A stretch of DNA of 64,000 nucleotides from NCBI GenBank assembly GCA_964539305.1, contig CAZIIM010000002.1, forward strand, positions 40,623 through 104,622. Direction: 5' to 3'. This DNA is from CAZNUM01 sp964539305. GTDB taxonomy: Bacteria > Fidelibacterota > Marinisomatia > Marinisomatales > TCS55. The notes beneath the pieces are model-generated. The model did no database searches. It was not told the origin of the DNA and saw only the letters and a list, made by a program, of their open reading frames with translations. Position 1 is the first letter of the stretch, and each line of letters starts with the position of its first letter. Made by a program: the position numbers and the translations under genes. This document shows positions 9,013 through 17,994 of this stretch, one piece after another.

Positions 9013-10481
9013 GCCGATCGTTCCTCTTTACGGAGCCGTTCCAACTCCTTCATTTTATCTGCTGTAACGCCGCGGGTAATGTACTCCCCATTCAGACAGG
9101 CCATGCAGGGGCGGTCAATATGGTGGTCTCCTTTCCGGGTCACTGCTTCCACCAGGTCATCTGTCTCCTGATACAGAAGAATATCTGCACCAATGTACTG
9201 GCGAATTGCCTCCACATTCTGATTGCCGGCAATCAACTCTTCCCGGGTGGGCATATCCACACCATAGAAACACGGAGAGGTCACAGGGGGACAGGCGCTT
9301 ACGAAATATACTTCCCTGGCCCCGAAATCCCGGATCATTCTCACGATTTCACGGCTGGTGTTGCCGCGGACAATACTGTCATCCACAATCATGACTTTTT
9401 TATCCCGGATTTCAAACTCCTGTGGCACCAGTTTGTAATGAATGGACTGTTTACGGATTTTCTGGCCCGGCATTATGAAGGTCCGACCGATAAAGGGATT
9501 TTTGTACAGCCCTTCGGAATAGCGCACATCCAGTTCATGGGCCAGAGAAAGGGCAGCCGTATTGGCTGTACTGGGTGCCGGAATAACAATATCCGGTATA
9601 ATATCCGGGTAATTCTGTTTCCATTTATTCGCCAGATTTTGCCCCATCCGCAACCGCGACCGATAGACGCTCACATCATTCAGCGTCGCATCCGGGCGGG
9701 CGAAATAGACGTATTCAAAAATACAGGGGTTAAAAGCTTCTTTCTTCAGCCGTTTACTAAAATACTTACCCTGTTCATCAATATAAATCAACTCTCCGGG
9801 TAGAACATTTCCCTCAGGAGTGTACCCCAGGGAATAAAACATGGTATTTTCGGAGGCGAAAATGTAATCCACCGTTCCGTGACCATTGGAGCGTACCCCC
9901 TTCACCAGCGGGCGGATGCCGTGGGGATCCCGGAAGACAACCAGCCCCCGCCCAATAATCAGACTAACAACGGAGTAAGCCCCCTGAACCTGGTTGAAAA
10001 TTGAACCGACAGCGGTGCATAAAAGATCAAAAAAGGCTTCGCTGCTATCGGGAGACGTGGGTGTGTGGAGGCAATCGGCAAACAGGTGCAGCAACACTTC
10101 CGTATCACTGGTGGTGTTCAGGTAACGGCTGTCCCGGTTGGTAATATTTTCAGCCAACTCGGTGTAATTGGTCAGGTTACCATTGTGCGCCAGGGCGATC
10201 CCATAGGGCACTGAGGTCCAGAAAGGCTGGATTTCTCCGTGACCAAAGCCGCCGTGGGTAGGATACCGGGTGTGGGCAATACCGATATTCCCCTTCAGTA
10301 GGGCGATTTTTTCCTCCGTAAAGATATCCCGCACCAGGCCAAGACCTTTTTCCTTGTGCATTCGCTGTCTGTAGGTGGTGATACCAGCAGCGTCCTGACC
10401 TCGATGTTGAAGGTGGATCAGACATTCGTACAATTCACCGGCCACTGGACTGTTGGAGAAAATACCAGCTAAACCGCACAT
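9009..10481 (-). CDS. purF: Amidophosphoribosyltransferase
   Basis: 490 residues. It starts MCGLAGIF, so Cys2 is the glutaminase nucleophile with no cleavable propeptide. The glutaminase domain shows LQHRGQDAAGI, IAHTRYPTHGG and LAHNGNLTN. The PRTase domain shows VMIVDDSIVRGNTSREIV, the PRPP-binding loop. The C-terminal tail has cysteines (around VSACPPVTSPCFYG, and RPCMACLNGEY), as in PurF proteins that may carry an Fe-S cluster, but I cannot confirm a cluster. It catalyses the committed step, PRPP plus glutamine to phosphoribosylamine. It sits one base after purB and is coupled to purD. Confidence 0.97.
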   Translation of the reverse strand: MCGLAGIFSNSPVAGELYECLIHLQHRGQDAAGITTYRQRMHKEKGLGLVRDIFTEEKIALLKGNIGIAHTRYPTHGGFGHGEIQPFWTSVPYGIALAHNGNLTNYTELAENITNRDSRYLNTTSDTEVLLHLFADCLHTPTSPDSSEAFFDLLCTAVGSIFNQVQGAYSVVSLIIGRGLVVFRDPHGIRPLVKGVRSNGHGTVDYIFASENTMFYSLGYTPEGNVLPGELIYIDEQGKYFSKRLKKEAFNPCIFEYVYFARPDATLNDVSVYRSRLRMGQNLANKWKQNYPDIIPDIVIPAPSTANTAALSLAHELDVRYSEGLYKNPFIGRTFIMPGQKIRKQSIHYKLVPQEFEIRDKKVMIVDDSIVRGNTSREIVRMIRDFGAREVYFVSACPPVTSPCFYGVDMPTREELIAGNQNVEAIRQYIGADILLYQETDDLVEAVTRKGDHHIDRPCMACLNGEYITRGVTADKMKELERLRKEERSA

Positions 10482-10482
10482 T

Positions 10483-11853
10483 TTATGATTTCCTCGCTAG
10501 ATAGGGGGCAAGCCCGGTGTAATCTGCCGGTGTCAATGAAAGCAGTTTCTGCTTTTCATTCTCGGGAATATCCAGGTCCGTAATGAATTTTTCCAGATGA
10601 GACTTGGTGATCGTTTCTCCGCGACTGAAGTCTTTAAGCCGTTCATAGGCGCTGCTCTGTCCGTGCTTCCGTAGAATGGTCTGAACGGCCTCCGCCAGAA
10701 CCTCCCAGTGTTGATCAAGCTCTTCTGCCATAGCCTGTTCATTGACCGTGATTCGTGAAAGACCATTTAATAAACTTTCCAGTGCCAGGAGCCCGTGTCC
10801 CATGGCCGTTCCCTGATTGCGCTTGACGGTGCTGCCGGACAGATCCCGCTGGAGTCGGGATATGGGCAGGGTGGCCGCCAGTTCATTCAGGAGGGCATTG
10901 GCTAACTGTAAATTTCCTTCTGCATTTTCAAAATAAATCGGATTCACTTTATGGGGCATGGTCGAAGAACCCACTTCGCCGGCTTTTTTCTCCTGTAGCA
11001 GTAATCCGCGACTGAGGTAAAACCAGATGTCCCGACAAAGATCAATCAGAATAGTGTGAATCCGCATGAGAGTGTGGTAGCTCTCGGCGGCGGAGTCATT
11101 GGGCTCTATCTGGGTGGTGACAGAGGCCGGCTCCAACCCAAGGCGGGTAATAAACGCTTTGGAGAACTGAACCCAGTCCACATTAGGATAGGCAATAGTA
11201 TGGGCCGCCCAGGTACCGGTGGCACCGTTCAACTTCCCGGTCAAGCGGTGGTTTTTCAAAGCGGTGTATTGGCGTTTCAACCGGTGATAAAAAACATTCA
11301 TTTCCTTACCGAAAGTGGTGGGTGTGGCCGGTTGACCGTGGGTCAGGGCCAAAAGAGGTACATCGGCATGGTTGTGAGCCCATTGTTCCAGCTTTTTCAG
11401 CAGTAGCAGCAGTTTTGGAAGGTAAACCGCCTTGAGCGCGTCCCGCCATATGAGAGTATACGCCAGGTTATTGACATCCTCGGAAGTCAGGGCAAAGTGA
11501 ATCCAGGGCAGGACGGATTTGGGTACCGTTGATTCCATTCGCGAGCGTAAAAAATATTCCACCGCCTTTACGTCATGGCGTGTGTCTGCTTCAATTTGCT
11601 TGATTTCAAGGGCATCCTCTGTTGTAAAGGATTCGTATATGGTACGAAGATTGGTCTTTTCCTCCGGTGAAAACGGGGTCAAATCGGTAAGGTGATCGAT
11701 TTCGGCAAGGGCGATTAGATATTCTATTTCAATTTTAATTCGATATTGGAACAGAGCCCTTTCTGAGAAAGATCTAGCTAGCACCTCCAACTTATCAGCG
11801 TATCGGCCATCCAAAGGAGAAAGGCAATTTATTGCGCTGGATTGATTCGCCAT
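10483..11853 (-). CDS. purB: Adenylosuccinate lyase
   Basis: 456 residues of the fumarase/aspartase superfamily, close to the Escherichia coli type in its opening CLSPLDGRYADK. Signature GSSTMPHKVNPIYFENAEG is complete, with the flexible catalytic-loop Ser. The motif TSEDVNNLAY and the catalytic His region LTHGQPATPTTFGKEM are present. It acts twice in the pathway, on SAICAR and on adenylosuccinate. It is placed between purE and purF with only 1-10 bases between genes. Confidence 0.97.
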   Translation of the reverse strand: MANQSSAINCLSPLDGRYADKLEVLARSFSERALFQYRIKIEIEYLIALAEIDHLTDLTPFSPEEKTNLRTIYESFTTEDALEIKQIEADTRHDVKAVEYFLRSRMESTVPKSVLPWIHFALTSEDVNNLAYTLIWRDALKAVYLPKLLLLLKKLEQWAHNHADVPLLALTHGQPATPTTFGKEMNVFYHRLKRQYTALKNHRLTGKLNGATGTWAAHTIAYPNVDWVQFSKAFITRLGLEPASVTTQIEPNDSAAESYHTLMRIHTILIDLCRDIWFYLSRGLLLQEKKAGEVGSSTMPHKVNPIYFENAEGNLQLANALLNELAATLPISRLQRDLSGSTVKRNQGTAMGHGLLALESLLNGLSRITVNEQAMAEELDQHWEVLAEAVQTILRKHGQSSAYERLKDFSRGETITKSHLEKFITDLDIPENEKQKLLSLTPADYTGLAPYLARKS

Positions 11854-11863
11854 CCGTCAGGCC

Positions 11864-12259
11864 TTACTTCTCACAGAAACGGAAGATTCGTTTTACTGCC
11901 AGAGCACAATTTTTAGGATCCAGAACCGTTAGAACGGGCGTCTGGCTGGGCATCTGGAGGGTGGATTGAATATTGACGAGCATATCCAGCTTATCCTTGA
12001 AAGGAGGGCATGCCAGAGTTGGGAAAGAACAATTGGCTGCAACAAATCCACTTAAGGCATTGCTGCGTCCGGCGACCGTAATGAAAACAAGTGCAGGTTC
12101 CTTTTCATAGGCTGTCAGAATTTCCAGCACTTTCCCGGGTTCTTTGTGGGCAGAGGCCACGTGTTCTTCCCAGGGAATATCGAGACGATCCAGTTCCCGG
12201 GTGATTTTTCGAACGTGGTCGGCATCGCTTGTGGATCCACTGATGATGACTGCTTTCAC
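11864..12259 (-). CDS. purE: Class II PurE, 5-aminoimidazole ribonucleotide (AIR) carboxylase type
   Basis: 131 residues, GTG start. The opening VIISGSTSDADHVRKI is the PurE phosphate-binding loop, and SAHKEPGKVLEIL is the conserved His element. The diagnostic segment reads ITVAGRSNALSGFVAANC. Class I PurE (N5-CAIR mutase) has GGAAHLPGM at this point, whereas animal PAICS and the Treponema denticola enzyme have GRSN-type sequences. The following ACPPFKDK, STLQMPSQTP and VLDPKNCALAV also match class II. Class II enzymes carboxylate AIR directly with CO2 and do not need PurK, and no purK lies in this cluster. The protein lacks the C-terminal helix of longer homologues. Confidence 0.9.
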   Translation of the reverse strand: MKAVIISGSTSDADHVRKITRELDRLDIPWEEHVASAHKEPGKVLEILTAYEKEPALVFITVAGRSNALSGFVAANCSFPTLACPPFKDKLDMLVNIQSTLQMPSQTPVLTVLDPKNCALAVKRIFRFCEK

Positions 12260-12301
12260 GGTTTTCTGGTTATCCTGTTATCTTGAATTGTGGTTCAAAT
12301 T

Positions 12302-13294
12302 CTAATGCGTCTGCCTGGTTTGAAAATATGAATCCACATTCTTCCGGATTCGTTCTCCAACGGGGATAGTTGTATCGGGAAAGGGAAAGGGTTTTCCGGT
12401 GATGGATTCGTAAAGCTGGATGTAGCGTCGGGACAGTTCAACCACCAAATCTTCCGGTGCTGGGGGCAATTCCGGATCATTGTAGGGGTCACAGTGATCT
12501 ATGTACCAGAGCCGGAGGAATTCTTTGTCGATGCTTTCAGGTTCCTGCCCCTGTTCAAAACGGTCATGATAAGAGGCGGCCATCCAATAGCGGCTCGAAT
12601 CAGGTGTGTGAAGTTCATCCACCACCATAGTTTCACCCCTGGAGTCGTAGCCCATTTCATATTTGGTATCCACTAGGATCAGACCGTTCTCACGAGCCTT
12701 TTCCTGACCAAACTCGAATAGAGTCATTGCCATCTGACTGCAAAGATCCCATTCTTCCTGCCGCATTAAGCCGGTGGAGACGATTTCCTCCGGACTCACG
12801 GGTCGATCGTGATGAACCTCTTTAGTGGTTGGGGTCAGGATTGGTTTTTCCAGTTGCTGGTTTTTTACCAGGCCTTCCGGGAGTGTATTACCACAATATT
12901 CGCGGTGTCCCTGATTGTAAACGGTCCACAGGGAGGTGCTGGTGCTGCCGGTGATGTAACCGCGCACAACAAATTCTACAGGGAAGATGGTACATTTTCT
13001 GGCAACGGTAACATTGGGGTCAGGTACCGATAAAAGGTGGTTGGGTACCTTGTCAGCCGTTTGTTCAAACCACCAGGCGCTGGTAAGGTTCAATACCTGT
13101 CCCTTAAAGGGGACGGAGGTCAACACCCGGTCAAAGGCACTCTGGCGATCAGTGGTAATCAGGATCAGCAAATCATCGTACTCGAATCGTTCCCGCACCT
13201 TTCCTGAAAATTGTTTTCCTCCCGGTAAACTGATTTCCGTTAAACAATTGTTTAGCGCCGAACGAATACGATCATTGTAATCCGTGGTAGGCAT
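12302..13294 (-). CDS. purC: Phosphoribosylaminoimidazole-succinocarboxamide (SAICAR) synthase
   Basis: 330 residues, the longer PurC type. The N-terminal lobe shows SGKVRERFEYDDLLILITTD and RQSAFDRVLTSVPFKGQVLN. The substrate-binding element is FVVRGYITGSTSTSLW. The signature LILVDTKYEMGYDSRG is followed by VVDELHTPDSSRYW. It ligates aspartate to CAIR with ATP. Its start lies inside the 3' end of the purQS gene, a 23-base overlap, so the two are translationally linked. It follows directly in pathway logic from the carboxylase PurE next door. Confidence 0.96.
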   Translation of the reverse strand: MPTTDYNDRIRSALNNCLTEISLPGGKQFSGKVRERFEYDDLLILITTDRQSAFDRVLTSVPFKGQVLNLTSAWWFEQTADKVPNHLLSVPDPNVTVARKCTIFPVEFVVRGYITGSTSTSLWTVYNQGHREYCGNTLPEGLVKNQQLEKPILTPTTKEVHHDRPVSPEEIVSTGLMRQEEWDLCSQMAMTLFEFGQEKARENGLILVDTKYEMGYDSRGETMVVDELHTPDSSRYWMAASYHDRFEQGQEPESIDKEFLRLWYIDHCDPYNDPELPPAPEDLVVELSRRYIQLYESITGKPFPFPDTTIPVGERIRKNVDSYFQTRQTH

Positions 13295-14546
13295 AACACT
13301 CCTGGGAAAAAGGATTGAACAGGATTTTAGTTTCTAAAACCTGTTGAATTATGGGTTCGAAATTAGGTTGGTGTGCTTTGATAGTCCACAACACACCCCG
13401 CTTGATTGAAGTAATACCGCTGATTCCGAAGGTGTGGGTCAACAATTCCTGTTTTCGCCGCCCGATCATATCATCTGAATTGCGCACCAGAAAAGAAGCG
13501 TCAAAGGATTCGGTTTCCGGCTGTGTCACGTACTCTTTATTGATATTCACCAGTTCACCGGATTCCATTAACGCTTTTTCCAGCGCTTCCACCTCGCCTC
13601 GGCTGGTTCCAATCTCCCAGTGGATGAAACGGTGGACAGCGGCAGGAATACCCAGGTGCTCAAGTGTACTGTTTACAGAAACGGCTGTATTATCAGTGAT
13701 AATTTGCTGTACCACCCACTCCAGAGTTGATGGTTCCCGCTCATACGGAATTACCTTTTTTTCAAGGGGACGAAAATCGAGCGATTTGGATTTTATCGGT
13801 TTTTTCTTTTGAATGTAGTTTCGCATGGAAATAAAAATAGCGTCTCCTGCAGGAGTGCGTTCCGGGTGAGGCATCAGCGCCATAACATTACCGGAAGGAT
13901 TGGATACCGCCGCCAGGTTGTAAACCGAACCGTTTGGGTTGGTTGGAAATTCCGGAAAGATATTGCCGTCATCATCACAATAACGGAATACAGCCTGGTC
14001 ATTATTAATCAGCAGACGAAGCAATTCTTCAGGAATAACGAAGCGCCCCTCTCCATGGGCCGCTGGAATTTTTATCCAGTCGCCTTTTTTAAGTTCACTC
14101 GTAAAAGCACAGGCCTCCGGCGGGACGGCACTCTGAATATTAACCCAGGCGTTGTAGTACCCTACTCCTACCACATGTCCCCCCTGGGTGCGCTTATTTT
14201 CTGTCAGGGCCATGCCCAGTTGATAATGGTTTAAGCCCGGAACTAAACCTGATTCCACCAGTATCTGGGCACCGTTGCAGATTCCCAGAACCGGTTTCCC
14301 TTTTTCGCTCTCTGTTTTGATCTGATCCATGATGGGGTCCAGGGATGCCAGTACACCTGCCCGGGACCGATCCTCATAGGAGAATCCACCTGTAAGAATA
14401 AAGCCATCAAATTTGGAGAGTTCTCCAGCGGGATTATTCCAGAAAAATTCGCAGGGTGTTAACCCACACCGCTCCAGGGCCATGCACGTTTCACGCTCCG
14501 TATTGGATCCGGGGAACTGGACGACAGCAATCCTGATTTCACGCAT
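13272..14546 (-). CDS. purQ: PurQ-PurS fusion: FGAM synthase glutaminase subunit with C-terminal PurS-like domain
   Basis: 424 residues against about 225-275 for PurQ alone. Residues 1 to about 250 are a class I glutaminase: AVVQFPGSNTERE, GFSYEDRSRAGVLA, the nucleophile elbow VLGICNGAQIL, and the His-Glu pair in MALMPHPERTPAGD. After a Lys-rich linker (KKKPIKSKS) comes a region of about 80 residues I do not recognise. The last ~75 residues (LVRNSDDMIGRRKQELL to the end) resemble PurS in length and pattern, ending TKILFNPFSQECY like the PurS LLANTVIEDY segment. PurL here is the short type that needs separate PurQ and PurS, and no free purS is present, which supports the reading. The PurS match is by eye. 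Confidence 0.85.
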   Translation of the reverse strand: MREIRIAVVQFPGSNTERETCMALERCGLTPCEFFWNNPAGELSKFDGFILTGGFSYEDRSRAGVLASLDPIMDQIKTESEKGKPVLGICNGAQILVESGLVPGLNHYQLGMALTENKRTQGGHVVGVGYYNAWVNIQSAVPPEACAFTSELKKGDWIKIPAAHGEGRFVIPEELLRLLINNDQAVFRYCDDDGNIFPEFPTNPNGSVYNLAAVSNPSGNVMALMPHPERTPAGDAIFISMRNYIQKKKPIKSKSLDFRPLEKKVIPYEREPSTLEWVVQQIITDNTAVSVNSTLEHLGIPAAVHRFIHWEIGTSRGEVEALEKALMESGELVNINKEYVTQPETESFDASFLVRNSDDMIGRRKQELLTHTFGISGITSIKRGVLWTIKAHQPNFEPIIQQVLETKILFNPFSQECYAYHGLQ

Positions 14547-14555
14547 GGAGCAACG

Positions 14556-15593
14556 TCACTCAAAAACAATGGTACCAGGCCCGTCAACGACATACCCGAT
14601 GTTATAGATTTCCATCTCACCCTCCAGCCGGGCGCGAATATCCGTTTCTGCGTCAGGACCTACAATCAGAACCATCCCAATCCCCATGTTGAATACGCGG
14701 TACATTTCTTCTGTTTTAACTTTACCCAGCTTTTGGAGTGTTTTAAAGATCGGAGGTACGGGCCAATTTTTTGGATTGAGAATCACGGAGCAATTGGAGG
14801 GTAGAACTCTGGGAATGTTTTCAGTGAGACCCCCTCCGGTGATATGGGCAATTCCCCGGATATTAATGTCCGTATCCAGCAGGGGTAAAAGAATATTCGT
14901 GTAATTAATATGTGGGGCTAAAAGAATGTCTCCCAGGGATGCTTCCAGTCCCGGTAGTTGAGTATCAACGGTGTAATGATTGTCCTTGAATAGAATTTTC
15001 CGGGCTAGGGAATAACCATTGGTATGGAGGCCGCTGGAGGGAAGACCAAGTACCAGATCCCCCTTCTGAATAGATTGGCCTGTAATGATTTTATCTCGTT
15101 CTACCAGTCCAGTGACAACACCAACCAGATCCTGTTCTCCCGGCAGGTATGTATCGGGCATTTCGGCGGTTTCGCCGCCTACCAATGATACACCACAGTT
15201 TTTGCAGGCCAGGGCGATGCCCCCAACAATTTCTTCAATAACCGATGGTATGAGCAGATCATTGGCAATGTAATCCAGGAATGTTACGGGGCGGGCTCCC
15301 AGGGTTAAAATATCGTTGACACAGGCACTGACCAGATCGACACCGATGGTGTCGTAACGTCCAACCATTCGGGCAAGAATCATCTTAGTCCCCACCCCAT
15401 CCATGCTTTGGACAAGGACAGGGTTCTGGTACTGCTTCAATTCAGAACCGAGATCATACAGGGACCCAAAGCTGCCCAACCCGGTTAGAACCGCTGGTGA
15501 GAATGTTCCCTGGACAATCCTTTTTATCCGGCGTACCGATTCATTGCCTGCATCAATATTGACGCCGGCTGATTTATAGTCCGATTTGGTCAT
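14556..15593 (-). CDS. purM: Phosphoribosylformylglycinamidine cyclo-ligase (AIR synthase)
   Basis: 345 residues, typical length. Motifs include SMDGVGTKMILA, GVDLVSACVNDILTLGARP, the loop GGETAEMPDTY and LGLPSSGLHTNGYSLARKI, followed by HITGGGLTENIPR. It closes the imidazole ring, making AIR from FGAM with ATP. It lies nine bases before purQS and twelve bases after purL. Confidence 0.97.
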   Translation of the reverse strand: MTKSDYKSAGVNIDAGNESVRRIKRIVQGTFSPAVLTGLGSFGSLYDLGSELKQYQNPVLVQSMDGVGTKMILARMVGRYDTIGVDLVSACVNDILTLGARPVTFLDYIANDLLIPSVIEEIVGGIALACKNCGVSLVGGETAEMPDTYLPGEQDLVGVVTGLVERDKIITGQSIQKGDLVLGLPSSGLHTNGYSLARKILFKDNHYTVDTQLPGLEASLGDILLAPHINYTNILLPLLDTDINIRGIAHITGGGLTENIPRVLPSNCSVILNPKNWPVPPIFKTLQKLGKVKTEEMYRVFNMGIGMVLIVGPDAETDIRARLEGEMEIYNIGYVVDGPGTIVFE

Positions 15594-15605
15594 GGATGTT
15601 TCACC

Positions 15606-17945
15606 CTAGGTTAGTTTCAATCGTAGCCCGTTTGTCCACGCCTCCTTGGCTTTCCGAATAGGGATGTGTATCACTTCATTTAGGTTGAGGACCTGGTGAT
15701 CGGTCGTCTGACCTATGATTTCGAACTCCGTCTCGAACCGATGAAAAATGCGCCTCACCTCTGGTATTTTCTCCGGCATAACCTCCATCAGGAAACCACC
15801 CGTTTCTGAAAACAGTTGCTTATCCATCCGAAGAGAGGATTGAATCATTACTTCACACCCGATTCCGTTTTTAAAGCTCATTTCGGCCAGCGCCACAGCT
15901 AGGCCACCATCAGAAATATCGTGGCAGGAAAGAATGAGTCCCCGATGAATGGTTTCTACCACGGCCCAAAGTTGTTGCCGCGTTTCTTTTAGATCGGGTT
16001 TCGGCAATTTTGATCCTAGGATGTTGGAAAGGGCGTAATAAGCACTTCCACCACATTCATCTTTTCTTGGGCCAACCAGCAGAAGAGATGATCCATCCCG
16101 TTGGAAATTCATGGTTACCGCTTTCCGGGCGTCGTCCAGTTTCCCAATACAGCAAATGATAGGGCTGGGAGGTATGGCGCCGTTTTTAGTCTCGTTATAG
16201 AAGCTAACGTTTCCTGCCACTATTGGAGTCGGGGAATCGGGAAAATCTTTTAGTGTTATGGTCTGGCAGGCTTCAGCGACGCCTCGAACCGATTGTACAA
16301 ATTCCCACATCTGGTGTTCCTTTTCCGGGTTGCCAAAACAGAGACAATCGGAAATCGCCCAGGGTGTGGCACCGACAGCAACCACATTGCGCATGGATTC
16401 GATCACTGCGTTCACTCCGCACCAGTAAGGATCAATCCGGCCGTAGCGGGGATTATGGTCCGTCGCCAGGGCAATGCCGGTATGGCGGATTTCCTCCGGA
16501 TATTTCGGGGAATTAAACGGTGTCAGAATTCCTGCATCCGCCTCACCCGGCTCCACGAGTGTCCGGCCCTGCACCTGTTTGTCGTAGGTTTCAAATATAG
16601 GTTCACGGGAGGCAATATTTTCGTGGGAGAGGAGCTGTAATAAAACCTGATTATAGTCTTCCGGTTTTGGAATTTCAGGCTCCTGCCCTGCTGGTTTTTT
16701 GGGGCTTGTGGGACGGTTGTAGGAAAAACCGCGGGTGACATACTTGGCGGGGGCATGGACAATTTCCTCACCACCGGCCTTGACAATGTACTGACCGTCA
16801 GAACGGATTTTTCCAATGACAGTGGCTTTGGCCCCGGGGGATACACCGGGGAGATCAAATGTTTTATTGTAATGGTCGACAATCAGGTTGGTGATTTCTT
16901 CAGGGGCTACCCACATAAATCGTTCCTGGGTTTCGGAACAAAGGTAAATGGAGGGGTGCAGATTCTCCATGCCTTTATGAACCTGGTCCAGCCAGACTTC
17001 ACAACCATAACCGGCCGATTCGGCCAATTCAACACTGGCACAGGCAACGCCACCGGCCCCGAGATCTTTGAAACCTACCCGATTTAACCAGCCCCGCTCC
17101 TTTAGGATATCCATGAGAGTATAGCTGGCTTTTAAGAGATGCCTTTCCAGAAAGGCGTTGGGTTCCTGAACCGCTCCTTTGTTTTGTTCTTTTTGTTCTT
17201 CCTCCAGTTCCAGGGATGCAAAACTGGCACCGCCGAAACCACTGTTGTCTGTTGGTTTGCCCACCAGGATTAAATTGTAGTTTTCTCCTCCGGCAGGTAC
17301 GGAGGAATGGATCAGATCATGTTCGTTTAATATGCCGACTGTTACAACCGTCACCAGGCAGTTGTCATTATAACCACTGTCGTAATAAACATCACCACCT
17401 AAATTGGGAATTCCCAGCGGATTCCCGTAGTCGGCAATTCCGGCCACGACACCTTCATGGATCCACTTGGTTCGGTGGGAATCAATATCCCCAAACCGGA
17501 AGGAATCGGTGACGGCCACCACCTGGGCCCCCATGCACAGGACATCGCGGACGTTACCTCCCACCCCGGTGGCAGCTCCTTCATAGGGAACGATCTGACT
17601 GGGATGGTTGTGTGACTCATGACTGATGGCAATACACCACCGATCCCCCTGATTATCCGTGGCCACGGCAACGATTCCCGCATCTTCCTTGGCCCCCAGA
17701 ATCACGTTTGGTCCTTCGGTGACGAATTGCTTGAGGTGGTTTCGGCTGCTTTTGTAGGAACAGTGTTCTGACCCCTCGATTGAAAATAAGACCAGCTCTG
17801 CCAGTGTGGGACTCCGACCAAGCCACTCCATTTGAATTTTTAATACCTCCTCCGGCGTAAGGGGAATCTTCAGTTCGGTAAGAAGTGCCCTGATTTCCTT
17901 TTCAGTAAGGGAACGGAAATCATATGTTTCATTAGAAAGTGACAT
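15606..17945 (-). CDS. purL: Phosphoribosylformylglycinamidine synthase, large subunit (small-type PurL)
   Basis: 779 residues, the PurL form that lacks the fused PurS-like and glutaminase domains of the long enzyme. The N-terminal portion shows FSIEGSEHCSYKSSR, then AIAISHESHNHPSQIVPYEGAATGVGGNVRD-type elements around residue 110-140, which form the ATP/FGAR site. The AIRS-like duplicated half shows GEADAGILTPFN and VAGNVSFYNE. It requires ammonia from PurQ and the PurS bridge, both supplied here by the downstream fusion. It follows purA by 49 bases. Confidence 0.96.
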   Translation of the reverse strand: MSLSNETYDFRSLTEKEIRALLTELKIPLTPEEVLKIQMEWLGRSPTLAELVLFSIEGSEHCSYKSSRNHLKQFVTEGPNVILGAKEDAGIVAVATDNQGDRWCIAISHESHNHPSQIVPYEGAATGVGGNVRDVLCMGAQVVAVTDSFRFGDIDSHRTKWIHEGVVAGIADYGNPLGIPNLGGDVYYDSGYNDNCLVTVVTVGILNEHDLIHSSVPAGGENYNLILVGKPTDNSGFGGASFASLELEEEQKEQNKGAVQEPNAFLERHLLKASYTLMDILKERGWLNRVGFKDLGAGGVACASVELAESAGYGCEVWLDQVHKGMENLHPSIYLCSETQERFMWVAPEEITNLIVDHYNKTFDLPGVSPGAKATVIGKIRSDGQYIVKAGGEEIVHAPAKYVTRGFSYNRPTSPKKPAGQEPEIPKPEDYNQVLLQLLSHENIASREPIFETYDKQVQGRTLVEPGEADAGILTPFNSPKYPEEIRHTGIALATDHNPRYGRIDPYWCGVNAVIESMRNVVAVGATPWAISDCLCFGNPEKEHQMWEFVQSVRGVAEACQTITLKDFPDSPTPIVAGNVSFYNETKNGAIPPSPIICCIGKLDDARKAVTMNFQRDGSSLLLVGPRKDECGGSAYYALSNILGSKLPKPDLKETRQQLWAVVETIHRGLILSCHDISDGGLAVALAEMSFKNGIGCEVMIQSSLRMDKQLFSETGGFLMEVMPEKIPEVRRIFHRFETEFEIIGQTTDHQVLNLNEVIHIPIRKAKEAWTNGLRLKLT

Positions 17946-17994
17946 GAATACCGGAAGGAATTTAGAAGATTGGCCTTGTGGTGGAGAAGATCAC

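Noticed and set aside
9120..9803. Long plus-strand frame of 227 codons within purF
   Set aside because: It is the antisense shadow of purF, which is complete and unambiguous. The same holds for the long opposite-strand frames inside the acylase, purL, receptor and exporter genes (e.g. 1810-2337, 35181-35702, 42241-42759, 52088-52630).
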